NCBI RefSeq assembly: GCF_001439845.1
Contig: NZ_JYLO01000003.1
Coordinates: forward strand, 434,001 to 498,000
Source of the DNA: Pseudomonas lactis
GTDB lineage: Bacteria; Pseudomonadota; Gammaproteobacteria; Pseudomonadales; Pseudomonadaceae
Reading direction: 5' to 3'
DNA length: 64,000 nucleotides
In this document: one piece after another, positions 36,008-45,150 of the stretch
Layout of the letters: each line of letters opens with the position of its first letter
Numbering within the stretch: position 1 is the stretch's first letter
Position numbers and translations under genes: made by a program
The notes under the pieces: model-generated
The model's input: the letters and a program-made list of their open reading frames with translations, nothing else
What the model was told of the DNA's origin: nothing
Databases searched by the model: none

Positions 36008-36877
36008 TTACTCTTTTACATCCATGAACTCTTCAGCCCACGCCACATAACTTTCCGGCAAGGTGTAGGTGTGGGTCAATTCCGTGGCACTGAGGTTCGA
36101 AGTGCTGTGGGTCAGCTGACGCTGGGCACGCAGGCTGTCGTAGGTGGCCTTGATCGCGGCGAAGTAGGCGCCATGCCCGGCTACCACGATGCGCACACCC
36201 AGGCTGGCCAGGCGCTCACTGTCGTGCAGTTGTGGGTTGCCGTAGGTCACCAGCATCAGGGGAACGCTGAGGTTCTCTGCGATCTGCTCCAGGTGGTCGA
36301 AGTCCTTGACGCCGACCATGCAGATGCCGTCAGCACCGGCCTTTTCATAAGCCTTGGTACGCGCAATCACATCGCTGGTGGGCAGCACGCCGGCATTGGT
36401 GCGCGCAATGATCGACAGCGCCGGGTCGACGCGCGCTTCCAGCGCGGCCTTGACCTTGCCGATGCCCTCTTCGACGGAAATCAGGTCCGTGGATTTACGC
36501 CCGAATTGCGCGGGCAAGAGGGTGTCTTCGATGGTCAGCGCCGCGACGCCGGCGCGTTCCAGCTCTTCCACCGTGCGCATCACGTTCAGGGCGTTGCCGT
36601 AGCCGTGGTCGGCGTCGGCAATGAACGGCAACTGGGCCACACGGCCGATGCGGGTGGCTTGCTCGACGAACTCACTCAGGGTAATCAACGCAAAATCGGG
36701 GGCCGCCAGCACCTGCAGGGAGGCGACCGAGCCGCCCAGGATACCCACTTCAAACCCCAGGTCAGCCGCGATGCGGGCAGACATGGGGTCGAATACGGAA
36801 GCGGTTTCAACGCAGATCGGCGTTGCCAGCAGGTCACGGAAGTTACGGCGTAGCGCTGAGTGAGAAATCTTGGGCAT
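36008..36877 (-). CDS. Oxaloacetate decarboxylase-like ICL/PEP-mutase family enzyme
   Basis: A 289-residue enzyme of the isocitrate lyase/PEP mutase superfamily. Mg-binding motif [26 protein letters not shown] and ARTNAG are visible. The length and the [13 protein letters not shown] segment fit the Pseudomonas oxaloacetate decarboxylase subgroup (PA4872-like), which lacks the canonical KKCGH lyase Cys. It is convergent with the HxlR gene, with a 4-bp gap. Confidence 0.85.
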   Translation of the reverse strand: MPKISHSALRRNFRDLLATPICVETASVFDPMSARIAADLGFEVGILGGSVASLQVLAAPDFALITLSEFVEQATRIGRVAQLPFIADADHGYGNALNVMRTVEELERAGVAALTIEDTLLPAQFGRKSTDLISVEEGIGKVKAALEARVDPALSIIARTNAGVLPTSDVIARTKAYEKAGADGICMVGVKDFDHLEQIAENLSVPLMLVTYGNPQLHDSERLASLGVRIVVAGHGAYFAAIKATYDSLRAQRQLTHSTSNLSATELTHTYTLPESYVAWAEEFMDVKE

Positions 36878-36987
36878 GGTCTTTCCTGGCTTTGGTCATC
36901 GTCAAGTGACGATCAATGTCTATTCGTGGTGCCGGGAGATTACCACGCAGATGCCCCTGTGATTATGACGTTTGAGCAAGGTGAGGG

Positions 36988-37656
36988 TTATCGAGCGACT
37001 GCACTGTACGACGTACCCAGGTCGCGGGCCCAGCCGTCGAGCACGTCCTTGACATTGTCAGCGGTCATGACTTGTTTGTCATTGGCCAGGGGAGCACCGG
37101 TGCCTTTACGCACCATGGCCGCCACGACATCGCCGGTCGAACCATCTTCCAATGACAGCTCCGTGGCGATTTCACTGTCTCGATCGCGGATGCCAGTGGC
37201 GGCGCTCACGCCCGCTGCGACCAGGGTGATCGGCAGCCACTCATAAAACCGCAGTCCCTGGGGGCTGGTGGCGATGCGTGTGATGGCAGGGCGTACTGTG
37301 AGGGTGTCAGGGCCAGGTTTCGAGGCCAGGTAAACGTATTTGCCAAGTTCCGAGCGCAGTACCAAGTCGTAGTAGCCGGTGACGTGGGAGAGCGTGCTTT
37401 GGGGGATCTGAGCGGAGGGTTCAACAGCCGGGAAAAACTGGCTGGGCGCCAGATATACCTGCTTGTAGCGGCCACGCTTCAAGGCCGGGCTGACCCAACT
37501 CTGTACGGTCTGGCCCGACGGGCTCTGTTGCTCTTTAAGCAGGCTGTAGTCATGAAGAAAGCCTGTATATCGCTCGGGTTCGACCTTGTTGCTGCTGCAA
37601 GCGATCAGGCTCAGGGTGGCCGCCATCAGTAGCAGGAATGAGCATTTACGGGCCAT
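36988..37656 (-). CDS. DUF3313-like lipoprotein
   Basis: A 222-residue lipoprotein precursor. The lipobox ATLSLIAC is followed by SSNKVEPERYTGFLHDYSLL, then a beta-rich domain (YDLVLRSELGKYVYLASK and TVRPAITRI) and a Gly-rich hydrophobic segment LVAAGVSAATGIRDRD. This matches DUF3313 outer-membrane lipoproteins of unknown role. ATG 37656 overlaps the stop of the upstream gene (TGATG), so the pair is translationally coupled. Confidence 0.78.
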   Translation of the reverse strand: MARKCSFLLLMAATLSLIACSSNKVEPERYTGFLHDYSLLKEQQSPSGQTVQSWVSPALKRGRYKQVYLAPSQFFPAVEPSAQIPQSTLSHVTGYYDLVLRSELGKYVYLASKPGPDTLTVRPAITRIATSPQGLRFYEWLPITLVAAGVSAATGIRDRDSEIATELSLEDGSTGDVVAAMVRKGTGAPLANDKQVMTADNVKDVLDGWARDLGTSYSAVAR

Positions 37657-37967
37657 CAATGGGTTGCCTGTTCGTTTGGAGTGTCGTGCGAGGATTCGAT
37701 GTGCAACTGGCCATGGGTCATGATCCAGTGGACAAGCTCGGCGATGGGAATGGAGTGGGCGTACTCGACCCACCGCCCGGCGTCGGGGCTGTAGTGTTCG
37801 AAGTAGCGACGCAGCACGATACGGTCCAGTTCCGCGTTCAGCCCCAGGCAGGATTCCTGGAACAGCATCGGGCTATCCTGAGCCGGGGAAGAGGTGCGCT
37901 GGCTCAGCACCAATGGTCGCGCGTCGCTCGCGGCCTGCTCGGTGTACCTGCTGCTCGAAACTTTCAT
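37656..37967 (-). CDS. Hypothetical small protein upstream of the DUF3313-like gene
   Basis: A 103-residue protein not recognised. AAGGAG lies 8 nt upstream of ATG 37967 (MKVSSSRYTEQ). It has no signal peptide or membrane segment; the middle is acidic and hydrophobic (CLGLNAELDRIVLRRYFEHY). It overlaps the lipoprotein gene by one base and is divergent from the response-regulator gene. Confidence 0.65.
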   Translation of the reverse strand: MKVSSSRYTEQAASDARPLVLSQRTSSPAQDSPMLFQESCLGLNAELDRIVLRRYFEHYSPDAGRWVEYAHSIPIAELVHWIMTHGQLHIESSHDTPNEQATH

Positions 37968-38125
37968 AGGCGTCTCCTTGAATGGAAGACGTGCAGAATG
38001 CCCGACAGGTTTTACCCAAAGATGTCCGGGTTGTGTCCGTGGCGAAGGAATGTTGCTCGATTGAAATAAATGACCCCGGCGCCGGAATGGTTTTAGATGT
38101 CGTTCTTTTTTTGGCTTGGGAACCT

Positions 38126-38842
38126 GTGAACGTGAGCAGACTGCTGATCGTCGATGACGACGTGGAAGTGCTGGCATTGCTGAAGAAGTTCTTCGTCCAG
38201 CACGCCTATGAAGTCGACGTGGCCGCCGACGGCGAGGCCATGTGGGCGGCCATCGCGCAGCAGCGGCCGGACACGATCATCCTCGACCTCATGTTGCCCG
38301 GTGAAGGCGGCCTCAGCCTGTGCCAGAAAGTGCGGGCACAGTTCGGCATTCCTATCATCATGCTCACGGCCATGGGCGAGTTGAGCGACCGCATTGTTGG
38401 CCTGGAACTGGGCGCCGACGACTACCTGACCAAACCCTTCGCCCCGCGTGAATTACTGGCCCGCCTGCGCGCTGTGCAACGGCGTGCGGGGCAGTCGGTC
38501 AGTGCGGCCGACGAGCGCTCACGCCCGGTGATTGCCTTCGCCGGTTGGCATCTGGATATCACCTGTCGCGAACTGCGTTCGCCCGAGGGCGTCATGATCC
38601 CGCTGTCCGGTGGCGAGTTCGACCTGCTGGTAGTGTTTCTCGAACACCCCCAGCGCATTCTTACCCGCGACCAATTGATCGACCTGACCCACGGCCAGGG
38701 CCACGATGCCTTCGACCGCAGTATCGATGTGCAGGTCAGCCGGCTGCGCCGCAAGATCGAGCCCGACTGCAAGCGCCCGGACCTGATCCGCACCGTGCGC
38801 AATGGCGGCTATCTGTTTACCGCGCCGGTGACCCGCTCATGA
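38126..38842 (+). CDS. OmpR-family response regulator
   Basis: A 238-residue regulator. The receiver domain has LLIVDDD with phospho-acceptor Asp in IILDLMLPGEGG, then TAMGE and the conserved Lys in YLTKPFAP. The C-terminal winged helix is LSGGEFDLLVVFLEHP and DVQVSRLRRKIEPD. The start is ambiguous: GTG 38126 follows GGGA by 4 nt, and GTG 38132 gives a family-like MSRLLIVDDD. It overlaps the sensor kinase gene by 4 bp. Confidence 0.93.
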   Translation: MNVSRLLIVDDDVEVLALLKKFFVQHAYEVDVAADGEAMWAAIAQQRPDTIILDLMLPGEGGLSLCQKVRAQFGIPIIMLTAMGELSDRIVGLELGADDYLTKPFAPRELLARLRAVQRRAGQSVSAADERSRPVIAFAGWHLDITCRELRSPEGVMIPLSGGEFDLLVVFLEHPQRILTRDQLIDLTHGQGHDAFDRSIDVQVSRLRRKIEPDCKRPDLIRTVRNGGYLFTAPVTRS

Positions 38843-40167
38843 TCCGGCGCCTGTTGCGCCGCGACACCCTGAACCGGCGCATCGCCCTGACCATCCTCGC
38901 TGCGATGCTCGCTTCACTGGCCCTTAACGCCTTGTTCGTGCAGGTGGCCGGGGTGTGGGCGCGCCCGCCCATCGACCGCACGGGGTTACTGGAACAAATG
39001 GCCGCGACGTTGAAAGTGATCGAGGCCGCGCCTGCGCCGTTGCGCTCGCACCTGGCGGCAGCGGCCAGCGATACTCGGTTGCAGGTGACGTGGCATACCA
39101 ACCCCGTGGATTTCGGCCTGCCCAGCGGCGGCAACGTGCTACAAGCCGGCGAAGTCCCTGGGATACAGGCATTGTTTGGCACGGGGCGCACCATTCAGGT
39201 GTACAGCCCGGACGATTGGCCGCGTGGCAGCCCCGACGCACGTTATGTGGCGCTGGTGCAGTTAGTTGATGGCAGCTGGTTGTCTTTCATACCGCCCGTA
39301 CGCAGTTGGGGCCTGAGCGCACCCACGCGGATTGCGGTCATCATCATTCTTGGGCTGATCGCTACCTTGCTGGTCGCCTGGGTCGCCACCCGGCAATTGG
39401 CCAAGCCGTTGCAGCGTTTCGCCAGTGCCGCCAGACGCTTCGGCGGCGATCTGCGCGCACCGCCCATCGACATCGAAGGCCCCGACGAGATACGCCAGGC
39501 CACCATCGCCTTCAACGCCATGCAGGCGCAGATCCAGCACTTTATCGGCGAACGCACCCATATGCTGGCGGCCATTTCCCATGACTTGCGCGCGCCTTTG
39601 ACGCGGATGCGCCTGCGCTGCGAGTTCATGGAAGACCTGGACCATCAGCACAAGCTGATTCGCGATGTCGAGGAAATGCAGTCGATGATCAACGCCGCAT
39701 TGGCGTTTTTCCGCGACGATACGGTGCTGGAGCACAGCACGGCGTTCGATCTGTCGGAACTGCTGCAAACCATCATCGACGACTATCGCGACCAGCAACT
39801 GGTGGTCGACTTCCGAGGGCCGCCCCATCTGGTCTATCACGGCCGGCCACTGGGGCTTAAACGGGTAGTGGTCAACCTGCTGGAAAATGCTGCCAAGTAT
39901 GCCCGGCACCCCAGCATTGCACTGAGTGTTAACGACCAGAGTGTGTGCATCGAGGTCTGCGACGAGGGCCCGGGGATTCCTGAAGCGGACCTGGAGCGTG
40001 TGTTCGATCCGTTCTTTCGTCTCGAGACCTCACGCAACCGCAATACCGGTGGGGTGGGGCTTGGGCTCTCGGCGGCGCGGGCCATTGTGCGCGAGCAGGG
40101 CGGTGAGCTGAGCCTGAGCAATCGGCGCGGTTCGGGGTTGGTGGCCCGGGTTGAATTGCCGCGCTAG
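38839..40167 (+). CDS. Sensor histidine kinase (EnvZ-like)
   Basis: A 442-residue kinase. Two membrane segments (IALTILAAMLASLALNALFV and IAVIIILGLIATLLVAWVA) enclose a periplasmic sensor domain of about 130 residues. HAMP follows, then the phospho-acceptor His in AAISHDLRAPLTRMR, the N box LLENAAKYA, the G1 box DEGPGIPE and the G2 box GGVGLGLSAAR. It pairs with the OmpR-type regulator upstream. No obvious target gene lies in the operon; the small protein/lipoprotein pair is divergent. Confidence 0.93.
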   Translation: MIRRLLRRDTLNRRIALTILAAMLASLALNALFVQVAGVWARPPIDRTGLLEQMAATLKVIEAAPAPLRSHLAAAASDTRLQVTWHTNPVDFGLPSGGNVLQAGEVPGIQALFGTGRTIQVYSPDDWPRGSPDARYVALVQLVDGSWLSFIPPVRSWGLSAPTRIAVIIILGLIATLLVAWVATRQLAKPLQRFASAARRFGGDLRAPPIDIEGPDEIRQATIAFNAMQAQIQHFIGERTHMLAAISHDLRAPLTRMRLRCEFMEDLDHQHKLIRDVEEMQSMINAALAFFRDDTVLEHSTAFDLSELLQTIIDDYRDQQLVVDFRGPPHLVYHGRPLGLKRVVVNLLENAAKYARHPSIALSVNDQSVCIEVCDEGPGIPEADLERVFDPFFRLETSRNRNTGGVGLGLSAARAIVREQGGELSLSNRRGSGLVARVELPR

Positions 40168-40332
40168 CGTGATGCGATATGCGCATTATTATTGAATTAG
40201 GTTATGCGTTATCAGTATTTTACATCCCGCCTTCAACACCGCAAAAATACCCCTGACAACAAATGACCTTATAAAACCGAGACCGTACGCGCGGATCGAT
40301 TTGAATGCCTCACAAGGCATCTGGAGACGAAC

Positions 40333-41289
40333 GTGCGTTACCTCAAAAACCTGGCGGCTGGATTGGTTGCCTCATTGCTGTGCCTGACGGCGCAGGCGCA
40401 AACCCTGGTGGTCGGCGACCAGAGCTACAACGCCCAGGCCGTGATGGAAGCGGCGGGGGTGCTGGATGATCTGCCTTATACGCTGGACTGGAAACAGTTC
40501 ACCGCCGGGTCACCGGTGGCCGAAGCGCTCAACGTTGGCAGCCTGGACCTGGGCCTGCTCGGGGATGCCCCGGTGTTGTTCCTGGGCGCCCTGGGTGCAC
40601 CGATCAAGGTGATCGCCGTGAGCCGGCAGAATCTCGACGGCGTGGCCATCCTGGTAAAAAAGGACTCGTCGATCCACAGCCTGGCCGATCTGGCAGGCAA
40701 GCGCGCCGCGATCTGGAAAGGTTCCTGGAGCCAGCAACTGTTGCTGACCGCACTGGACAAGGCCGGGGTTGCACGGGACTCGCTGCAATGGCGCTACCTC
40801 AGCGCCCTGGATGCTTCCCACGCGCTGGAAGGCGGTGCGGTTGACGTGATCGCCACCTGGGAACCCTACGTCACGCAACAGGAGCGCCAAGGTGCGCGGG
40901 TGTTGGCAACCGCTGAAGACCTGATTCCGGCCCAGAGTTTCATTGCCGCCAACGCCAGTGCCGTCGAGGCCAAACGTGAACCCATCAGCGACTTCCTCCA
41001 GCGCCTGAAAAAAGCCCGTGACTGGGCGCGCCAAAGCCCGGCCAACGCCAACGCGTATGCCGATGCCTGGGCCAAGCGCACCCGCGCGGATGCCGACATC
41101 GCCCGCGTCTGGTTTGCCCGTGCGCGCACCACCGTCGAGCCGCTGACGCCTCAGGCGCCCATCGAGGCGCAAAAGACCGTGGACTTTTTTGCCGGCCTGG
41201 GCCTGGTCAAGTCTTACTCGGCCGCCACGTTGTTCGACCCTTCATTCGCGGCCGCCTTGCAGCCCGCCGTCGCCACCACCCAGCCCTGA
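40333..41289 (+). CDS. ABC substrate-binding protein, sulfonate/taurine type
   Basis: A 318-residue periplasmic binding protein with signal peptide LVASLLCLTAQAQ. The SsuA-like pattern is LDWKQFTAGSPVAEALNVGS, then LGLLGDAPVLF, FAAIWKGSWSQQ-type segment (KRAAIWKGSWSQQ) and DVIATWEPYV. The GTG start at 40333 has GGAG upstream. No ATPase or permease gene adjoins it; a flavin monooxygenase gene follows after 23 bp, so a transporter elsewhere must be shared or the protein has another role. Confidence 0.87.
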   Translation: MRYLKNLAAGLVASLLCLTAQAQTLVVGDQSYNAQAVMEAAGVLDDLPYTLDWKQFTAGSPVAEALNVGSLDLGLLGDAPVLFLGALGAPIKVIAVSRQNLDGVAILVKKDSSIHSLADLAGKRAAIWKGSWSQQLLLTALDKAGVARDSLQWRYLSALDASHALEGGAVDVIATWEPYVTQQERQGARVLATAEDLIPAQSFIAANASAVEAKREPISDFLQRLKKARDWARQSPANANAYADAWAKRTRADADIARVWFARARTTVEPLTPQAPIEAQKTVDFFAGLGLVKSYSAATLFDPSFAAALQPAVATTQP

Positions 41290-41312
41290 ACGCTTGAAGG
41301 ACGACCTGCGCA

Positions 41313-42644
41313 ATGACTAAAAGACAGCTCAAACTGGGCGCCCTGACCATGGGCTGCGGTGGGCCGGGCCGCCATAACCTGTGGCTTGACCCGCAATTGC
41401 CGGCCGATGCCAGCGTCAACGTCGATTGGTACATCCAGATAGCGCGCCAGGCTGAGGCCGCACTGTTCGACCTGATGTTTATCGTCGACAGCCAGTTCAT
41501 CACCGAAGGTTCGCCTTCCCATTACCTCAATCGCCTGGAGCCGTTGACGTTGCTGTCGGCACTGGCCGTGAGCACCCGGCATATCGGCCTGGTCGGTACG
41601 CTGACCACCTCGTATAACTCGCCGTATAACGTCGCCCGGCGCCTGGCCTCCCTGGACCTGATCAGCAAAGGCCGCGCCGGCTGGAACGTGGTGACCAGTG
41701 GCGATGCCGGTACCGCCGGCAATTACAGCCGCGACGAACACTACGACTACGCCACCCGCTACGGTCGCGCCGCCGAACACGTTCAGGTGGTACAGGGGTT
41801 GTGGAACTCCTACGAAGACGATGCGTTTGTGCGCAACCGTGCCACTGGGCAGTTTCTCGACCCGAGCAAGCTGCACAGCCTGAATCATCAGGGCGAACAC
41901 TTCTCGGTGGTGGGCCCGCTGAATATCCAGCGCTCGCCCCAAGGCCAGCCGGTGATTTTCCAGGCCGGAGACTCTGAGCAAGGCCGCGACCTGGGCGCCG
42001 CCACCGCCGATGTGATCTTCACCCACGCGGCCAGTATCGAGCAGGGCCAGGCGTTTTACCGGGATATCAAGGGCAGGGCGGCACAACGGGGGCGCGATCC
42101 GGAACAGGTGCTGATCATGCCCGGTGCGGAAATTTATGTGGGCGACACCGATGCCCATGCCCGGGAAATCGAGCAGCACTATCATCAGCTCGACCACAGT
42201 TTTGCGCAGGCACTCAAGGAGTTCGGGCGCAATTTTGGCTGGCATGATTTCAGCCAGTACGACCTGGATGCGCCATTCCCACAAGAGAGCCTGGAGGCGG
42301 CGCGCAGCAGTTTTTTCACTGCTGCCAAACGCATCGCCGACCAGGCCCGGGAAAAGGGCTTTACCCTGCGCCAGGCCGTCGAATTTGGCCGGCAATTGCG
42401 CCCAGGCGCGTTCGTGGGCAGCGCTGCCACGGTGGCGCAGAAACTAGCGGATTGGTTCGAGGCGCAGGCGGTGGATGGGTTCAATATCTACATCGGGCAC
42501 CCTGGGCAATTTGATCGCTTTACTCAGGAGGTGATCCCTTTGCTGCAAGAGCGCGGTGTTTATCGCACGGCCTACGAGAGTTCGACCTTGCGCGAAAGCC
42601 TGGGCTTGGCGATTCCGAGGTTCCAGCGCACCCCCTCACCCTAA
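41313..42644 (+). CDS. LLM-class flavin-dependent monooxygenase (NtaA/SnaA/DszA type)
   Basis: A 443-residue FMN-dependent monooxygenase. Family marks are DLMFIVDSQFI, ALAVSTRHIGLVGTLTTSYN, PYNVARRLASLDLISKGRAG, WNVVTSGDAG and, near 200, PVIFQAGDSEQGRDLGA. Such enzymes cleave C-S or C-N bonds in sulfonates, nitrilotriacetate or sulfones using reduced FMN from a separate reductase, which is not nearby. GAAGGA precedes ATG 41313. It is co-directional and close to the sulfonate-type binding protein. Confidence 0.88.
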   Translation: MTKRQLKLGALTMGCGGPGRHNLWLDPQLPADASVNVDWYIQIARQAEAALFDLMFIVDSQFITEGSPSHYLNRLEPLTLLSALAVSTRHIGLVGTLTTSYNSPYNVARRLASLDLISKGRAGWNVVTSGDAGTAGNYSRDEHYDYATRYGRAAEHVQVVQGLWNSYEDDAFVRNRATGQFLDPSKLHSLNHQGEHFSVVGPLNIQRSPQGQPVIFQAGDSEQGRDLGAATADVIFTHAASIEQGQAFYRDIKGRAAQRGRDPEQVLIMPGAEIYVGDTDAHAREIEQHYHQLDHSFAQALKEFGRNFGWHDFSQYDLDAPFPQESLEAARSSFFTAAKRIADQAREKGFTLRQAVEFGRQLRPGAFVGSAATVAQKLADWFEAQAVDGFNIYIGHPGQFDRFTQEVIPLLQERGVYRTAYESSTLRESLGLAIPRFQRTPSP

Positions 42645-42745
42645 GGGGTGATTTCGATGACTTTGCGGGTGTGGGACTATCACTTCAGTTCCCGGCGCCA
42701 GTGACCTGGTGTCGCACCCAACCGTTATGACGGCGAGTCTTCGAA

Positions 42746-43585
42746 GTGGATAATGATCGACTGTCTTCAGCCCAGTGGTTCGAACAGATAGCCAGGGTGA
42801 CCGAGAGCATCGGGCACGCGGGGTTTGCCGCCACGTTGTTCGATGCTCTGGGGTGTATCCGCCCCATTCAGGCCACGACCTTGTACCTGTACCCCCACGA
42901 CGGCATGCCCAGCGCAGTGTTCGAACTGGACGGGCCATGGCTGCCCCAGGGCAATGTGCGCCAGTACCTCTCCGGGTTTTACTTGCTCGACCCGTTCTAC
43001 GGCGCCTGCGTGGAGGGGGCGGCTTGCGGCTGCTACGACCTCGCCGACGTAGCCCCCGATCACTTCGAGCACAGCGAGTACTACCAGTCGTTTTACCGGC
43101 ATTCGCACCTGGAGGATGAGCTCAACTACATCCTGCAGGCCAGCAACGGCTTGAGCCTGGCGGTGTCGCTGGCCTTTACGCAGAAGCTCGACGCGACCAC
43201 CACCGAGCAATTCAAGCGCATAGCACCTTGGGTACTGGCGGTGCTGGGCAAGCACTTCGTCGGCCTGGAGACTCAGGGCGCGCGTTTCGAAAGCCTGTTG
43301 GAACAGCGTATTCACTCGGCACTCAACAACTTCGGCTCCTCGCTGCTCACCGAACGCGAATGCCGGATCACCCAGTTGATCCTGCGCGGCCACTCCACAC
43401 GTTCGCTGGCCGAGCGCCTCGGGGTCTCCGAAGACACCATCAAGTCCCACCGCAAGCACATCTACAGCAAGCTCGACATCGGCACGCAATCGGAACTGTT
43501 TTCCCTGTTTATCGACTCGTTGGCCGAGGCTCAGGGCGGGCAGAGTAAAGACCCCCTTGAGCGCTACATGAGCAAAGGCCGTTGA
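42746..43585 (+). CDS. LuxR-family regulator, paralogue of the one at 1321-2106
   Basis: A 279-residue regulator. The N-terminal sensor region shares GFYLLDPFYGAC and VAPDHFEHSEYY with the LuxR protein near the window start. The C-terminal helix-turn-helix is LTERECRITQLILRGHSTRS, LAERLGVSEDTIKSHRKHI. GTG 42746 (MDNDRL) has only a weak ribosome site. The aminotransferase gene begins 36 bp downstream on the same strand, so it probably senses an amine or related compound and controls that cluster. Confidence 0.88.
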   Translation: MDNDRLSSAQWFEQIARVTESIGHAGFAATLFDALGCIRPIQATTLYLYPHDGMPSAVFELDGPWLPQGNVRQYLSGFYLLDPFYGACVEGAACGCYDLADVAPDHFEHSEYYQSFYRHSHLEDELNYILQASNGLSLAVSLAFTQKLDATTTEQFKRIAPWVLAVLGKHFVGLETQGARFESLLEQRIHSALNNFGSSLLTERECRITQLILRGHSTRSLAERLGVSEDTIKSHRKHIYSKLDIGTQSELFSLFIDSLAEAQGGQSKDPLERYMSKGR

Positions 43586-43621
43586 CCGGCTGCATGACCA
43601 CCCACAACAAGAGAAAAAGCC

Positions 43622-45004
43622 ATGAACCTACCCTTTGAACCGCAACGCCAGACCCGGGACTACCAGGCCTCGGACGCGGCCCACCATATTCATGCCTTTG
43701 TGGATCAAAAAGCGCTGAATGCCGAAGGCCCACGCGTGATGGTCCGGGGTGAGGGCCTGTACCTGTGGGACAGCGAGGGTAAGCGTTACCTGGACGGGAT
43801 GTCGGGCCTGTGGTGTACGCAATTGGGTTATGGCCGCAAGGACCTGACCGCTGCGGCGGCTGCGCAGATGGATCAGTTGGCGTACTACAACATGTTCTTC
43901 CACACCACCCATCCGGCGGTGATCGAGCTGTCCGAGTTGCTGTTCAGCCTGTTGCCAGGGCACTACAGCCATGTGATCTACACCAACTCCGGTTCCGAAG
44001 CCAACGAGGTGCTGATCCGCACCGTGCGCCGCTACTGGCAAGTGCTCGGCAAGCCGCAGAAGAAGATCATGATCGGCCGCTGGAACGGCTATCACGGCTC
44101 CACACTGGCGGCGTCTGCCCTGGGCGGCATGAAATTCATGCATGAAATGGGCGGCTTGATCCCGGACGTCGCGCACATTGACGAGCCTTATTGGTACGCC
44201 CAGGGCGGTGAGTTGACCCCGGCCGAGTTCGGGCGGCGCTGCGCTCTGCAACTGGAAGAAAAGATCCTGGAGTTGGGCGCGCAAAACGTCGCCGGTTTTA
44301 TCGCTGAACCTTTCCAGGGCGCCGGCGGCATGATTTTCCCCCCAGAAAGCTATTGGCCAGAGATCCAGCGCATCTGTCGCCAATACGATGTGCTGCTGTG
44401 CGCTGATGAAGTGATTGGCGGTTTCGGCCGTACAGGTGAGTGGTTTGCCCATCAGCATTTCGGCTTCGAACCCGACACGTTGTCGATCGCCAAGGGCCTG
44501 ACCTCCGGTTACCTGCCCATGGGCGGTTTGGTATTGAGCAAGCGCATGGCCGAAGCCCTGGTGGAGCGGGGCGGGGTGTTTGCCCATGGACTGACGTATT
44601 CCGGGCACCCGGTTGCGGCGGCGGTGGCCCTGGCCAACCTCAAGGCCCTGCGTGACGAAGGGATCGTGCGCCAGGTAAAGGACGACACCGGGCCGTATTT
44701 GCACAAGCTCCTGCACGAAGTCTTTGGCAACCACCCGCTGATCGGCGAGATCCAGGGCACCGGCCTGCTGGCAGCCTTGCAGTTCGTCGAGGACAAGGGC
44801 ACGCGCAAACGCTTTGCCAATGAAAACGACCTGGCCTGGCAATGTCGCACTTTTGGCTTTGAAGAAGGCGTGATTATTCGCTCGACCCTGGGCCGCATGA
44901 TCATGGCGCCGGCCCTGGTGGCCAGCCACGCGGAGCTCGATGAGCTGGTCGACAAGACCCGCATCGCGGTGGACCGCACCGCACGGATCGCGGGAAAACT
45001 GTGA
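43622..45004 (+). CDS. Class III (omega) aminotransferase
   Basis: A 460-residue PLP enzyme. It resembles putrescine/diamine:pyruvate aminotransferases (SpuC-like): LDGMSGLWCTQLGYGRKDL, YTNSGSEANEVLIRTVRRYW, WNGYHGSTLAASALGG, FIAEPFQGAGG, LLCADEVIGGFGRTG with the PLP Asp, and SIAKGLTSGYLPMG with the Schiff-base Lys. Neighbours (APC permease, aldehyde dehydrogenase) support uptake and transamination of an amine to an aldehyde that is then oxidised. Starts at ATG 43622. Confidence 0.92.
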   Translation: MNLPFEPQRQTRDYQASDAAHHIHAFVDQKALNAEGPRVMVRGEGLYLWDSEGKRYLDGMSGLWCTQLGYGRKDLTAAAAAQMDQLAYYNMFFHTTHPAVIELSELLFSLLPGHYSHVIYTNSGSEANEVLIRTVRRYWQVLGKPQKKIMIGRWNGYHGSTLAASALGGMKFMHEMGGLIPDVAHIDEPYWYAQGGELTPAEFGRRCALQLEEKILELGAQNVAGFIAEPFQGAGGMIFPPESYWPEIQRICRQYDVLLCADEVIGGFGRTGEWFAHQHFGFEPDTLSIAKGLTSGYLPMGGLVLSKRMAEALVERGGVFAHGLTYSGHPVAAAVALANLKALRDEGIVRQVKDDTGPYLHKLLHEVFGNHPLIGEIQGTGLLAALQFVEDKGTRKRFANENDLAWQCRTFGFEEGVIIRSTLGRMIMAPALVASHAELDELVDKTRIAVDRTARIAGKL

Positions 45005-45150
45005 AGGGCTGAGCCCCCGCATGCCGCTTCGGTTGAACAGGGTGGGCGCCCCATAGCGGCCTGCCCACCGCTCCCAATGGATGACTCATCAAAGGTGTCG
45101 ATTTGATCGAACGCCGCGGCGCCCTGCATTCCACTTTCCAGGAGTCAGCA

